From: CAZKWG01 sp964615375
Lineage (GTDB): Bacteria; Myxococcota_A; UBA796; CAZKWG01
Direction of reading: 5' to 3'
Length of the DNA stretch: 64,000 bases
Assembly (NCBI GenBank): GCA_964615375.1
Contig: CAZTOW010000020.1
Coordinates: 1 to 64,000, forward strand
Below the pieces are notes generated by a model, which was not told where the DNA came from, ran no database searches, and saw nothing but the letters and a program-made list of their open reading frames with translations. The translations under genes and the position numbers were made by a program. Shown piece by piece: positions 41,784 to 49,033 of the stretch (its first letter is position 1; every line of letters begins with the position of its first letter).

Positions 41784-42614
41784 ATGCGCGCTCGGATGCT
41801 CCCCCTGCTCATGCTGCTCGGTTGTTCGGACAAGGACGACACGGGGGGCGGAGGCCCCGCCGATTACGACAAGGACGGCTACGGCGAGGACGTGGACTGC
41901 GACGACGGATCCAAGGCCATCCACCCTGGCGCGGAGGAGAGCTGCAACGGGCTCGACGACGACTGTGACGAGGAGGTCGATGAGGCCGGCGACGCCTGGT
42001 ACGAGGACGCCGACGGGGACGGCTTTGGGGATCTGGAGGTCGAGAGCTGCGCCGACGCGGAGACGGTGGTGGCCGAGGGCGGCGACTGCGACGACGACGA
42101 CGACGAGAGCTACCCCGGCGCGCCGGAGGCCGACGGCGACGGCATCGACAGCGACTGCGACGGCGCTGACGGCTCGGGCGGCGAGGGCGAGGGCGAGGGC
42201 GAGGGCGAGGGCGAGGGCGAGGGCGAGGGCGAGCCCTCCGCCAGCGCGAGCTGGTCCACGTCCGGGGTGACCATCACCATCGACGGGGGCAGCGGGACCT
42301 ACACGATGGGCATGGCCGAGACCGACCCCTCCTCTCCCGACCCCTGGACCGGCGAGGACTGCCTGCACGGCTACGCGCTCTACACCATTGGCATAGGCGA
42401 GGTCCTACTCTACTGCCACCCGCTCGGCCGGACCGGAGGGAGCCTGAGCACCGTCAGCTCAATCGACGACATCATCGAAGGAGAGACGACCATCTTCTCG
42501 CGCGCCGTAGAGGAATTCATCACCTACGCCATCTGGTCGGACAGCACGGGCGACTGCTGGACCTGGGGCCACGACACGAGCTACTACACGAGCGCGGGCT
42601 GTCGCGAGATCTGA
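41784..42614 (+). CDS. MopE-type repeat lipoprotein with (Gly-Glu)9 linker
   Basis: A 276-residue protein with a lipoprotein signal (LMLLGCSDKDD, Cys at about 14). It has two full MopE-type Asp/Cys repeats (DYDKDGYGEDVDCDD; CNGLDDDCDEEVDE; GDCDDDDDESYPGAPE). Next comes a (GE)9 linker encoded by nine near-perfect GGCGAG hexamers (42180-42233). A ~110-residue C-terminal beta domain of unknown type follows (SWSTSGVTITIDGGSGTYTMGMAE ... GCREI). The hexamer array could change length by slippage without losing frame. It is probably surface-displayed. Confidence 0.8.
   Translation: MRARMLPLLMLLGCSDKDDTGGGGPADYDKDGYGEDVDCDDGSKAIHPGAEESCNGLDDDCDEEVDEAGDAWYEDADGDGFGDLEVESCADAETVVAEGGDCDDDDDESYPGAPEADGDGIDSDCDGADGSGGEGEGEGEGEGEGEGEGEPSASASWSTSGVTITIDGGSGTYTMGMAETDPSSPDPWTGEDCLHGYALYTIGIGEVLLYCHPLGRTGGSLSTVSSIDDIIEGETTIFSRAVEEFITYAIWSDSTGDCWTWGHDTSYYTSAGCREI
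42180..42233 (+). repeat. Hexanucleotide repeat (GGCGAG)9 inside a lipoprotein gene
   Basis: Nine tandem GGCGAG units encode (Gly-Glu)9. Unit length is a multiple of three, so copy-number changes preserve the frame and would only change linker length. Confidence 0.9.
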
Positions 42615-42630
42615 GCAGCAGGGGACACCG

Positions 42631-44613
42631 GTGGAGCACCTGACGGGTGTAGGGCTGCTCTTGCTCCAGATCGGGGTGATCCTCGCGGTCGCTCGGGTGA
42701 TGGGGGTGATCTTCCAGCGCCTCGGCCAGCCGAGCGTGGTGGCGGAGATCGTGGCCGGGCTCACGCTGGGGCCCTCCCTGCTCGGGAGGGTCTGGCCCGC
42801 GGGGATGGAGGGGTTGTTCCCGCGCTCCTCGCTGGGCACGCTGGACGTGATCGCCCAGGTGGGTCTCATCCTGTTCATGTTCGTGGTGGGGATGGAGTTC
42901 GATCCCGGGCTGATCCGCAGCAAGGCGCGGCTCGCGGCGATCACGGCGATCAGCAGCATCGCGCTGCCCTTCGCCCTCGGGCTGGGGCTCGGGTTCACCC
43001 TGCACGCCGAGCTCGCCCCGGAGGGCATCGCGCTCCTGCCCTTCTCCCTCTTCCTGGGGGCGGCGACCTGCGTGACGGCCTTCCCGGTGCTGGCGCGCAT
43101 CCTGAGCGAGCACGGGATGACGCGGACGGAGCTGGGATCGCTGGTGATGACCTGCGCGGCGGCGAACGACGCGGCGGCCTGGTGCGTGCTGGCCTTCGTC
43201 ATCGCCGTGGTGCAGTCGGACGGGGGCTCGGCCGCGCTGCTGACGACCGGGCTCACGCTGCTGTACGTGGCGGTGATGCTGGGCGGGGTCCGCCCGCTCA
43301 CCCGGCGTCTCCTGCGCTACTACCAGGCGCGGGAGGGCATCGCGCGGCCGGGGCTCACGCTGCTGGTGCTGCTGCTCTTCGCCAGCGCCTTCGCCACGCA
43401 CCTGATCGGGATCCACGCGCTGTTTGGGGCCTTCGTCTTCGGGGCCGTGCTCCCGCGGGAGCGCCGCGTGCTGCACGCGCTGACGCTGCGGGTGGAAGAC
43501 CTGGTGATCGTGCTCTTCCTGCCGGTCTTCTTCGCGGTGACGGGCCTGCGGACGGAGATGGGGATGCTGGACAGCCCGGAGCGCTGGAGCGCGGCGCTCC
43601 TGGTGATCGGGGTGGCGACCGCGGGCAAGCTGATCGGGGCGGGGCTGCCGCCGCTGCTGGGCGGGATGTCGCCGCGGCAGAGCGCGACGATCGGCGTGCT
43701 GATGAACACGCGCGGGCTGATGGAGCTGATCATCCTGGAGATCGGCCGACAGCTCGGGGTGCTCTCGCCGCTGCTGTTCACGATGTTCGTGCTGATGGCG
43801 GTGGCGACGACGCTGATGACCTCGCCGCTCCTGCACCGCCTCTACCCGCGGGCGATGGTGCTGGAGGCCCTGCCCGGCGCCGCGTCGCGAGCCCCCGTGG
43901 CCACGCCGGCCTTCTCCCTGCTGACCTGCGTGGCCTCCCCGGCCAGCGTCCACGGGCTCGCCCTGCTCACGGCGGCCCTGGGTCGAGGGCGCGACGCCCG
44001 GAGTTACGCGCTCACCCTGCTCAGCATGCGGGACGCGGCGAGCCTGCTCCCGGAGAGCGCGGCGGCCCTGCCCGAGGGCGAGGAGCCCGCCTCCCAGCTC
44101 GCGCAGATCGCGGGAGCGCAGGGCGTGACGGTGGAGGCCCTGAGCATGAGCTCGGCGGACCTCGCGCGGGACATCGTGGAGGTGGCGGCGCTGAAGAAAG
44201 CCGACATGCTGCTGGCCGGCGCGCACCGACCCATGTTCGGACACGCGCTGCTCGGCGGGCCGCTGCTGGAGATCGCCGCCGAGTACGAGGGGGATCTGCT
44301 GATGCTGCTGGACCGCGGGCTCGAGCGGGTCGAGCGCGTTCTGGCGGTGCGCGACGGGCCGCACCGGGCCGCGGTGGAGCGCGTGGTCGCGCGCCTGAAG
44401 AGCAGGCCCGGACTCCAGATCACCTGGCTGGAGGGCGCGGAGCTGGAGGACCTCGCGGCCTCCGTGGCCAGGCGTGAGGCGGAGGTGGATCTCATCGTGC
44501 TGGGCATCAACCCGGCGCGCGGGCTCGCGATGCAGATGTTGGATCTGCGCGCGGTCCCGCTGCTGGAAGAGACACGCCGCTCCGTGCTGGTGGTACACGG
44601 AGCGGCGGCTTGA
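42631..44613 (+). CDS. CPA2-type cation:proton antiporter with USP-like C-terminal domain
   Basis: A 660-residue protein. The first ~400 residues are a 12-13 TM sodium/proton exchanger domain (GVIFQRLGQPSVVAEIVAGL, FMFVVGMEFDPGLIRS, FGAFVFGAVLPRE). The ion-site residues read ND (Asn179, Asp180 in CAAANDAAAW), the pattern linked to electroneutral exchange rather than the DD of electrogenic NhaA/NapA. The C-terminal ~250 residues are soluble and resemble tandem universal-stress-protein domains (VASPASVHGLALLTAAL; VDLIVLGINPARG), a likely regulatory module. The start is GTG 42631 with AGGGG upstream. The gene is convergent with hsp20. Confidence 0.88.
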   Translation: MEHLTGVGLLLLQIGVILAVARVMGVIFQRLGQPSVVAEIVAGLTLGPSLLGRVWPAGMEGLFPRSSLGTLDVIAQVGLILFMFVVGMEFDPGLIRSKARLAAITAISSIALPFALGLGLGFTLHAELAPEGIALLPFSLFLGAATCVTAFPVLARILSEHGMTRTELGSLVMTCAAANDAAAWCVLAFVIAVVQSDGGSAALLTTGLTLLYVAVMLGGVRPLTRRLLRYYQAREGIARPGLTLLVLLLFASAFATHLIGIHALFGAFVFGAVLPRERRVLHALTLRVEDLVIVLFLPVFFAVTGLRTEMGMLDSPERWSAALLVIGVATAGKLIGAGLPPLLGGMSPRQSATIGVLMNTRGLMELIILEIGRQLGVLSPLLFTMFVLMAVATTLMTSPLLHRLYPRAMVLEALPGAASRAPVATPAFSLLTCVASPASVHGLALLTAALGRGRDARSYALTLLSMRDAASLLPESAAALPEGEEPASQLAQIAGAQGVTVEALSMSSADLARDIVEVAALKKADMLLAGAHRPMFGHALLGGPLLEIAAEYEGDLLMLLDRGLERVERVLAVRDGPHRAAVERVVARLKSRPGLQITWLEGAELEDLAASVARREAEVDLIVLGINPARGLAMQMLDLRAVPLLEETRRSVLVVHGAAA

Positions 44614-44625
44614 GTTGTCTGTGAC

Positions 44626-45063
44626 TCAGGCCAGGGCGACCTTGCGCGCGGTCTTCTTCTTGTCGACCCGCGGCAGGGTCAGCTTGAGGTGCCCGTTCTC
44701 GTAGGCCGCCTGGATCCCGTCTTCCTGCACGTCCTCGGGCAGGGAGAGCTCGCGGCGGAAGGATCCGTAGGTGATCTCGCGGACGTGGACCTTCTTGTCT
44801 TTGTCCTCGCGCTCGGACTTCTTCTCGCCCCAGACCACCAGGCGGCCCTCGTTGACCTCGATGTTGACGTCCTCCTTGGCGAGTCCGGGGACCTCCAGGA
44901 CGACCTCGTAGGCGCCCGCGCGCTCGGCGACGTTCATCCGGGGCGCCAGGACCAGCGACACGTCACCGTTGCGCTCCGCCTCGCGGAAGAACTCACGGAA
45001 GAAAGGATCGCGCGAGAGGGAAGACTCGATGATACGGAAGGGGTTGTAGACAGCCAGTGCCAT
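44626..45063 (-). CDS. Small heat-shock protein, Hsp20/alpha-crystallin family
   Basis: A 145-residue ATP-independent holdase chaperone. The alpha-crystallin domain spans ~43-135: VNIEVNEGRLVVWGEKK, FRRELSLPEDVQEDGIQAAYENGHLKLTLPR. The C-terminal tail (KKKTARKVALA) lacks a clear I-x-I oligomerisation motif, hinting at altered assembly. ATG 45063 with CAGGAG upstream is preferred over an in-frame ATG at 45081. Two small hairpins sit in the leader (GCTT-N5-AAGC and GAGG-TATG-CCTC), compatible with temperature control but not proof of it. Confidence 0.93.
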   Translation of the reverse strand: MALAVYNPFRIIESSLSRDPFFREFFREAERNGDVSLVLAPRMNVAERAGAYEVVLEVPGLAKEDVNIEVNEGRLVVWGEKKSEREDKDKKVHVREITYGSFRRELSLPEDVQEDGIQAAYENGHLKLTLPRVDKKKTARKVALA

Positions 45064-45243
45064 GGTGTTCTCCTGAGGCATACCTCTCGATGGAGGCGCT
45101 TTCTCGAAGCAGTGTAGGGTGAGAGGCGCGAGGGGGACTCGCCGCTCAGCGTCCGTCTCGCCCAATGGAGTATGCACAGCCTCTCCGACCGGCAAGGGGC
45201 GCCGCGCGAGGAGACGCGCTATGCTGTAGCGGGAGTGTTCTGG

Positions 45244-46377
45244 ATGCGTGGCCGCCTGCTGTTCAACGGCAACCTCTCCAACCCCACCCTCCTGGCCGAG
45301 CGGATCCGCCCCTTCCTGATGGAGAGCGCCCCGCCCGGTCGCCCGCCGCGCGTGCTGCTGGTCACGGCGGCCTGGGGGCGCGGGGAGTACGGCGAGGGCG
45401 CGGTCAAGGCGGCGCTCAACGCTGTGGGCGTCCCCTCGCGCTTCGTGGGCGGCTACGACCGCCAGATCATGAACCTCTGCGCCTGGCACGCCTGGCAGGA
45501 GTACCTGGGCCGGCGCCCGGACGTGGCGGCGGTCGCGCGCGAGCTGGAGGCGGTGGAGGAGGCCACGCGCCGCTTCTACGTGGAGACCACCGCGTTCCAC
45601 GCCTCCCGGATCCGCCGGGCCATCGCCTACGCCCGGGCCAACGATCCACGCTTCCGGCTGGGCCGCCTCCCGCTCACGCTGCGGCAGTCGGTCCGCCCTG
45701 ACGCGATCCTGAGCGGAGCCGAGCTGCTGGACCGGGCCTTCTCGCGCGAGCTGGTGCGCGCGCTCGACGCCCTCGTCGAGAACGACCAGCGCATGCTCGC
45801 CACGCTGGATGAGGCCGAGGAGCAGGTCCACGCCCGCACCGGCATCCGGCTCGACCCCGAGTGGCAGCGCGCGCGGGCCACCCTGGAGGAGCGCCTGCTG
45901 GAGGCCGACGCCATCCTCATCTTCGGGGGGAGCCCCGCGGCCCTGCTGGGGAGCTTCCAGTTCTTCGATCTGCGGAGCGCCGTGCTGGAGTCGCTGCGGC
46001 GCGGGGCGTTGATCTGCGCGGTCTCGGCCGGCGCGCTCCTCCTGTGCGACCGGATGATCATCTACGACAACTTCAACCCCGACCAGGAGCAGCGCGAGTT
46101 CCGGCTCTTCGACCGCGGGCTCGGGCTGGTGGGCGGGCTCCAGGTCATGCCGCACTGCATGGACCGGATCCAGACGGACGATCCCGACAACCTCGCCTAC
46201 CTCGCGCGCCGCTTCTCCACGCACGTCTGCGTGGGGCTCAACGAGGAGAGCTTCCTGCTCGTCGATCTGGCAGAGCCCAGGGGTACATCCGTCGGCCTGC
46301 ACGACGGCGTCTACGTCTTCGGGCCCGCCGGACTCAAGACCCGCTATGACGCGGGCGAGGCCATTCCCCTGCACTGA
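45244..46377 (+). CDS. Peptidase S51 (dipeptidase E/cyanophycinase)-like protein
   Basis: A protein of about 377 residues. The C-terminal ~180 residues contain the class-I-glutaminase-like S51 fold: ADAILIFGGSPAALLGSF, nucleophile elbow ICAVSAGALLLC (G/V-x-SAG serine), LQVMPHCMD and VGLNEESFLLVD (acid). The N-terminal half is unusual for the family and alpha-helical (ELEAVEEATRRFYVETTAFHASRIRRAI). Family members cleave Asp-X dipeptides or cyanophycin. The long N-terminal extension may alter specificity or partner binding. I place the start at ATG 45244, which has GGAG 8 nt upstream; an ATG 24 codons earlier (45172) is possible but has poor ribosome-binding spacing. Confidence 0.78.
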   Translation: MRGRLLFNGNLSNPTLLAERIRPFLMESAPPGRPPRVLLVTAAWGRGEYGEGAVKAALNAVGVPSRFVGGYDRQIMNLCAWHAWQEYLGRRPDVAAVARELEAVEEATRRFYVETTAFHASRIRRAIAYARANDPRFRLGRLPLTLRQSVRPDAILSGAELLDRAFSRELVRALDALVENDQRMLATLDEAEEQVHARTGIRLDPEWQRARATLEERLLEADAILIFGGSPAALLGSFQFFDLRSAVLESLRRGALICAVSAGALLLCDRMIIYDNFNPDQEQREFRLFDRGLGLVGGLQVMPHCMDRIQTDDPDNLAYLARRFSTHVCVGLNEESFLLVDLAEPRGTSVGLHDGVYVFGPAGLKTRYDAGEAIPLH

Positions 46378-46440
46378 ACAAGGATGTGGGGAGCTCTTCG
46401 GCCACGCGCCGATCTCCTGGTGCCCGTCGTCGATCTTGTG

Positions 46441-46455
46441 GTAGCATCCAGCTAC
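46441..46455 (+). other. Hairpin in the leader of the RRM gene
   Basis: GTAGC-ATCCA-GCTAC forms a perfect 5-bp stem about 70 nt before the RRM gene ATG. It lies in a 145-nt non-coding leader that has no strong ribosome-binding site. A role in autoregulation by the RRM protein is possible but unproven. Confidence 0.4.
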
Positions 46456-46522
46456 TGCGGTCATCGCAGGCGCACCTTCAACCGGCCGAGTCACCCGGCC
46501 CACAAGGTCAACGAGCGAAACG

Positions 46523-47461
46523 ATGGGTAACAGGTTGTTCGTCGGCGGCTTGCCATGGGCGGCGGACGAGCGTGATCTCGGTGAAGCCTTCTCGACGTGC
46601 GGGTCGGTCGTGGACGTAAAGGTCATCCGCGACCCGGAGACCGGAAAGTCGCGAGGCTTCGGCTTCGTCGCCATGTCCAGCCCCGACGAGTGCGCCAACG
46701 CCATCCGCAAGATGGACGGCGCGATGATCGGAGGGCGCCGCGTGACCGTGCGCGAGGCCCAGGACCGCGCCGGCGGCTCCGGCCCCCCGCGCCCCGGCGG
46801 CGACCGGCCGGATCGCCCCCCGCGCCCCGGCGGTCCCGGTCCGTCCTACGATCGCCGTGAGCCCGGCTACGACAGCCGCCCTCCGCGACCGCCCATGGAT
46901 CGCATGGACCGGCCCCCCATGGACCGCGGTGACCGCATGGATCGCGGGGATCGCATGGACCGCGGGGATCGCATGGACCGCGGGGATCGCATGGACCGCG
47001 GTGACCGCATGGATCGCCCTCCCATGGATCGCGGGGATCGCCCTCCCATGGACCGGCCCCCCATGGACCGCGGGGATCGACCCCCCATGGACCGCGGGGA
47101 TCGACCCCCCATGGACCGCGGTGACCGGCCCCCCATGGACCGGCCGCCTCGCCCCGAGGGTGGCGGCTTCCGCGGCGGCGGCGACCGCCCCCCGCGCCCG
47201 CCCGGCGCCGGCTGGAGCGGTGGACCGAGGCAGGGTTTCCCGCCGGCCGGCTTCAACACGCCCGACGCCGACGGCTGGTCCAGCGACCGCGGAGCCCAGC
47301 GCAAGGCCCCGGAGCCCAAGAAGGTGGGCCCCGACAAGAAGCGGGGCAAGCGCTTCGACGACTGGGGCGGCGGGATGGTGGACGACAAGCCCCGTCAGCG
47401 CCGCGAGAAGGCGCGCCGCAACTTCGACGCCGACTGGGTGGAAGAGGACGAGGACGAGTAG
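46523..47461 (+). CDS. RNA-recognition-motif (RRM) protein with long MDR/GDR repeat tail
   Basis: A 312-residue protein. Residues ~1-80 are a canonical RRM with RNP2 LFVGGL and RNP1 KSRGFGFVAM, which bind single-stranded RNA. A Pro/Gly/Arg-rich region follows. Residues 125-207 contain an array of 14 MDR and 9 GDR tripeptides with PP spacers. Then comes a Gly/Arg/Pro-rich segment and a charged Lys/Glu/Asp tail. Bacterial RRM proteins are usually short with small Gly-rich tails, so this one is unusually long and low-complexity. It may undergo condensate formation or RNA-chaperone activity; this is inference. Some of its long frames in other registers are shadows. Confidence 0.9.
   Translation: MGNRLFVGGLPWAADERDLGEAFSTCGSVVDVKVIRDPETGKSRGFGFVAMSSPDECANAIRKMDGAMIGGRRVTVREAQDRAGGSGPPRPGGDRPDRPPRPGGPGPSYDRREPGYDSRPPRPPMDRMDRPPMDRGDRMDRGDRMDRGDRMDRGDRMDRGDRMDRPPMDRGDRPPMDRPPMDRGDRPPMDRGDRPPMDRGDRPPMDRPPRPEGGGFRGGGDRPPRPPGAGWSGGPRQGFPPAGFNTPDADGWSSDRGAQRKAPEPKKVGPDKKRGKRFDDWGGGMVDDKPRQRREKARRNFDADWVEEDEDE
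46895..47143 (+). repeat. Tandem coding repeat (MDR/GDR/PP) in the RRM gene
   Basis: About 250 bp of in-frame repeats built from ATGGACCGC/ATGGATCGC (MDR), GGGGATCGC/GGTGACCGC (GDR) and CCCCCC-type PP units. The 18-nt MDR-GDR unit is repeated five times in a row. Synonymous differences show that the units have drifted or been shuffled. Confidence 0.9.
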
Positions 47462-47484
47462 CGCGCGCGACTTTTCGCGTGCGC
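47461..47484 (+). terminator. Hairpin at the RRM gene stop (possible terminator)
   Basis: GCGCGCGCG - ACTTTT - CGCGTGCGC forms a 9-bp stem with one G-U pair, beginning on the last base of the stop codon. No U-run follows, so intrinsic termination would be weak; mRNA 3'-end protection is as likely. Confidence 0.4.
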
Positions 47485-47520
47485 TGCCTGCGATCCGGTT
47501 AACCTCCGTGGGTTCCGTGA

Positions 47521-47542
47521 GACCCGGGGATATCTACGGGTC
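47521..47542 (+). other. Hairpin in slyD leader
   Basis: GACCCG-N10-CGGGTC, a perfect 6-bp stem 26 nt before the slyD ATG. Confidence 0.3.
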
Positions 47543-47567
47543 GGCGCGTCACCCAGAGGAGCAGCGC

Positions 47568-48095
47568 ATGTCCACCATCAGCGCGACGATCGAGGCTGGA
47601 AAGGTCGTCTTTTTCCATTACACCCTCTCCGACGAGTCCGGCGAGATCATCGACAGCTCGGAGGGCGCGGAGCCGCTGCCCTACCTGCACGGCGCGGGCA
47701 ACATCGTCCCCGGCCTCGAGCGCCAGATGGTCGGCAAGCAGGTGGGCGACCGCTTCAAGGCGGTGGTCCCCGCGGAGGAGGGCTACGGCGTGCCCGAGGG
47801 CCCCGGCCCCCAGGCCATCCCCCGCGACGCCTTCCCCGAGGACGCCGAGCTCGAGGAGGGCATGCCGTTCACCGCCGAGGATGAGGACGGCAACGAGCTC
47901 CCCCTCTGGATCGTGAGCGTCGAGGACGACGCGGTGATCGTGGACCAGAACCACCCGCTGGCCGGCGTGGAGCTGCACTTCGACATCCACATCACCGACA
48001 TGCGCGACGCCACGCCCGAGGAGATCGAGCACGGCCACCCGCACGGCACGCACATCGACTTCCACGATGGCGAGGACGACGAAGACCTGGCCTAG
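47568..48095 (+). CDS. slyD: FKBP-type peptidyl-prolyl cis-trans isomerase SlyD
   Basis: A 175-residue cytoplasmic prolyl isomerase and chaperone. The FKBP half has VFFHYTLSDESGEIIDSS, PLPYLHGAGNIVPGLERQM and VGDRFKAVVPAEEGYG. The insert-in-flap domain follows (EDEDGNELPLWIVSVEDDAVIVDQNHPLAG). The tail is short and His/Asp-rich (HGHPHGTHIDFHDGEDDEDLA), recalling the metal-binding tail of E. coli SlyD but smaller. The ATG at 47568 has AGAGGAG upstream; the frame is open further 5' only as a shadow. Its 3' end overlaps the convergent tcdA by 4 bp. Confidence 0.94.
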   Translation: MSTISATIEAGKVVFFHYTLSDESGEIIDSSEGAEPLPYLHGAGNIVPGLERQMVGKQVGDRFKAVVPAEEGYGVPEGPGPQAIPRDAFPEDAELEEGMPFTAEDEDGNELPLWIVSVEDDAVIVDQNHPLAGVELHFDIHITDMRDATPEEIEHGHPHGTHIDFHDGEDDEDLA

Positions 48096-48925
48096 GCTCC
48101 GGCCAGCGCCCGCACCGCGAGGCTGGCGGCGGTGAGCCCCACCGTCCCGGTCACGAAGGCGGCCGTGCCCCAGACCACGTTGCGATCGTCGCAGGTGTGG
48201 ACGTCGTTGTCGCCGTTGGGGCACACGCAGGAGAAGCCCTCGTCGCCGTCGTAGACCAGCGGCGCGGGGGGGCTCGGCCGCTCGACGGAGAAGACCGCCT
48301 GGACGCCGAAGGGTCCGGTCGCGGGGAAGCCGTGCTTCTCGCGGAGGATCCGGCGAACCGAGGCCGCCAGCGGGTCGATGCGCGTCTCCGCCAGGTCCGC
48401 CACCCGCACCGCCGTCGGATCCCAGCGCCCCGCGGCGCCCGTGCACACCACCAGCGGCAGCCCGCGCTCCCGGCAGGCGGCGATGAGGTGGCACTTGGCC
48501 GTGACGTTGTCGATGGCGTCCACCACGTAGTCCGGGGGCCCCAGCTCCCCGCCGCTCAGCAGGGCCGCCGAGATGCGCGCGTCGTAGAAGAGCGGGACCG
48601 GCCGGATCCGGGCGTCGGGGGCGATCTGGCGCAGGCGCTCGGCCAGCACGCTGGCCTTGGGCTGCCCCACCGTCCCGCGCATGGCCTGGAGCTGGCGGTT
48701 CGTGTTCGTCACGCACACCAGATCGAAGTCCACCAGCGTCAGCCGCCCCACGCCGCTGCGCGCCAGCGCCTCCGCCGCGAACGAGCCCACCCCGCCCAGC
48801 CCCACGACCAGGACGTGGCTCTGCTGCAGGCGCGCCATGCCGACGTCCCCCACCAGCCGCCCCATGCGGTCGAAGCGGCGGTGCAGGCGATAGCCATCGG
48901 GGAGCGGGCTCGGGCGCGTGTCCAT
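48092..48925 (-). CDS. tcdA: tRNA threonylcarbamoyladenosine dehydratase TcdA
   Basis: A 277-residue E1-like ATP-dependent enzyme that cyclises t6A37 to ct6A in tRNA. The N terminus RRFDRMGRLVGDVGMARLQQSHV and the nucleotide motif VGLGGVGSFAAEALARSGVGRLTLVDFD are diagnostic. They are followed by VTNTNRQ, VDAIDNVTAKCHLI, and a C-terminal segment with Cys residues (CVCPNGDNDVHTC). It works downstream of Sua5 (present at 38560-39471). Purine-rich GGGAGGAGG lies directly before the ATG, and CGGTTAGG is 11 nt upstream. It is convergent with slyD. Confidence 0.93.
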   Translation of the reverse strand: MDTRPSPLPDGYRLHRRFDRMGRLVGDVGMARLQQSHVLVVGLGGVGSFAAEALARSGVGRLTLVDFDLVCVTNTNRQLQAMRGTVGQPKASVLAERLRQIAPDARIRPVPLFYDARISAALLSGGELGPPDYVVDAIDNVTAKCHLIAACRERGLPLVVCTGAAGRWDPTAVRVADLAETRIDPLAASVRRILREKHGFPATGPFGVQAVFSVERPSPPAPLVYDGDEGFSCVCPNGDNDVHTCDDRNVVWGTAAFVTGTVGLTAASLAVRALAGA

Positions 48926-48936
48926 CCTCCTCCCGT

Positions 48937-48944
48937 CCTAACCG
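48937..48944 (-). promoter_or_regulatory. CGGTTAGG element 11 nt before tcdA ATG (candidate -10)
   Basis: A variant of the GGTTAA-like element at the same position relative to a start codon. A ribosome-binding site lies between it and the ATG. No -35 was found. Confidence 0.28.
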
Positions 48945-49033
48945 ACCGCGGGCCCGGCGGCGCCTCCGAGCTTGCCCCCTCCCCCTGGTTGCGCGATAGA
49001 GGGATGCTGCTCCCTCGGGAATCGAGAGGTCCC

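Noticed and set aside
41784..42614. Asp-rich repeats taken as EF-hand calcium-binding loops
   Set aside because: The DCDD/CxDGxDxDC pattern with spaced cysteines fits MopE-type repeats better than 12-residue EF-hand loops.
46895..47143. Regular repeats that might be read as a CRISPR array
   Set aside because: Units are 9-18 bp, in frame, with no unique spacers, and encode MDR/GDR tripeptides.
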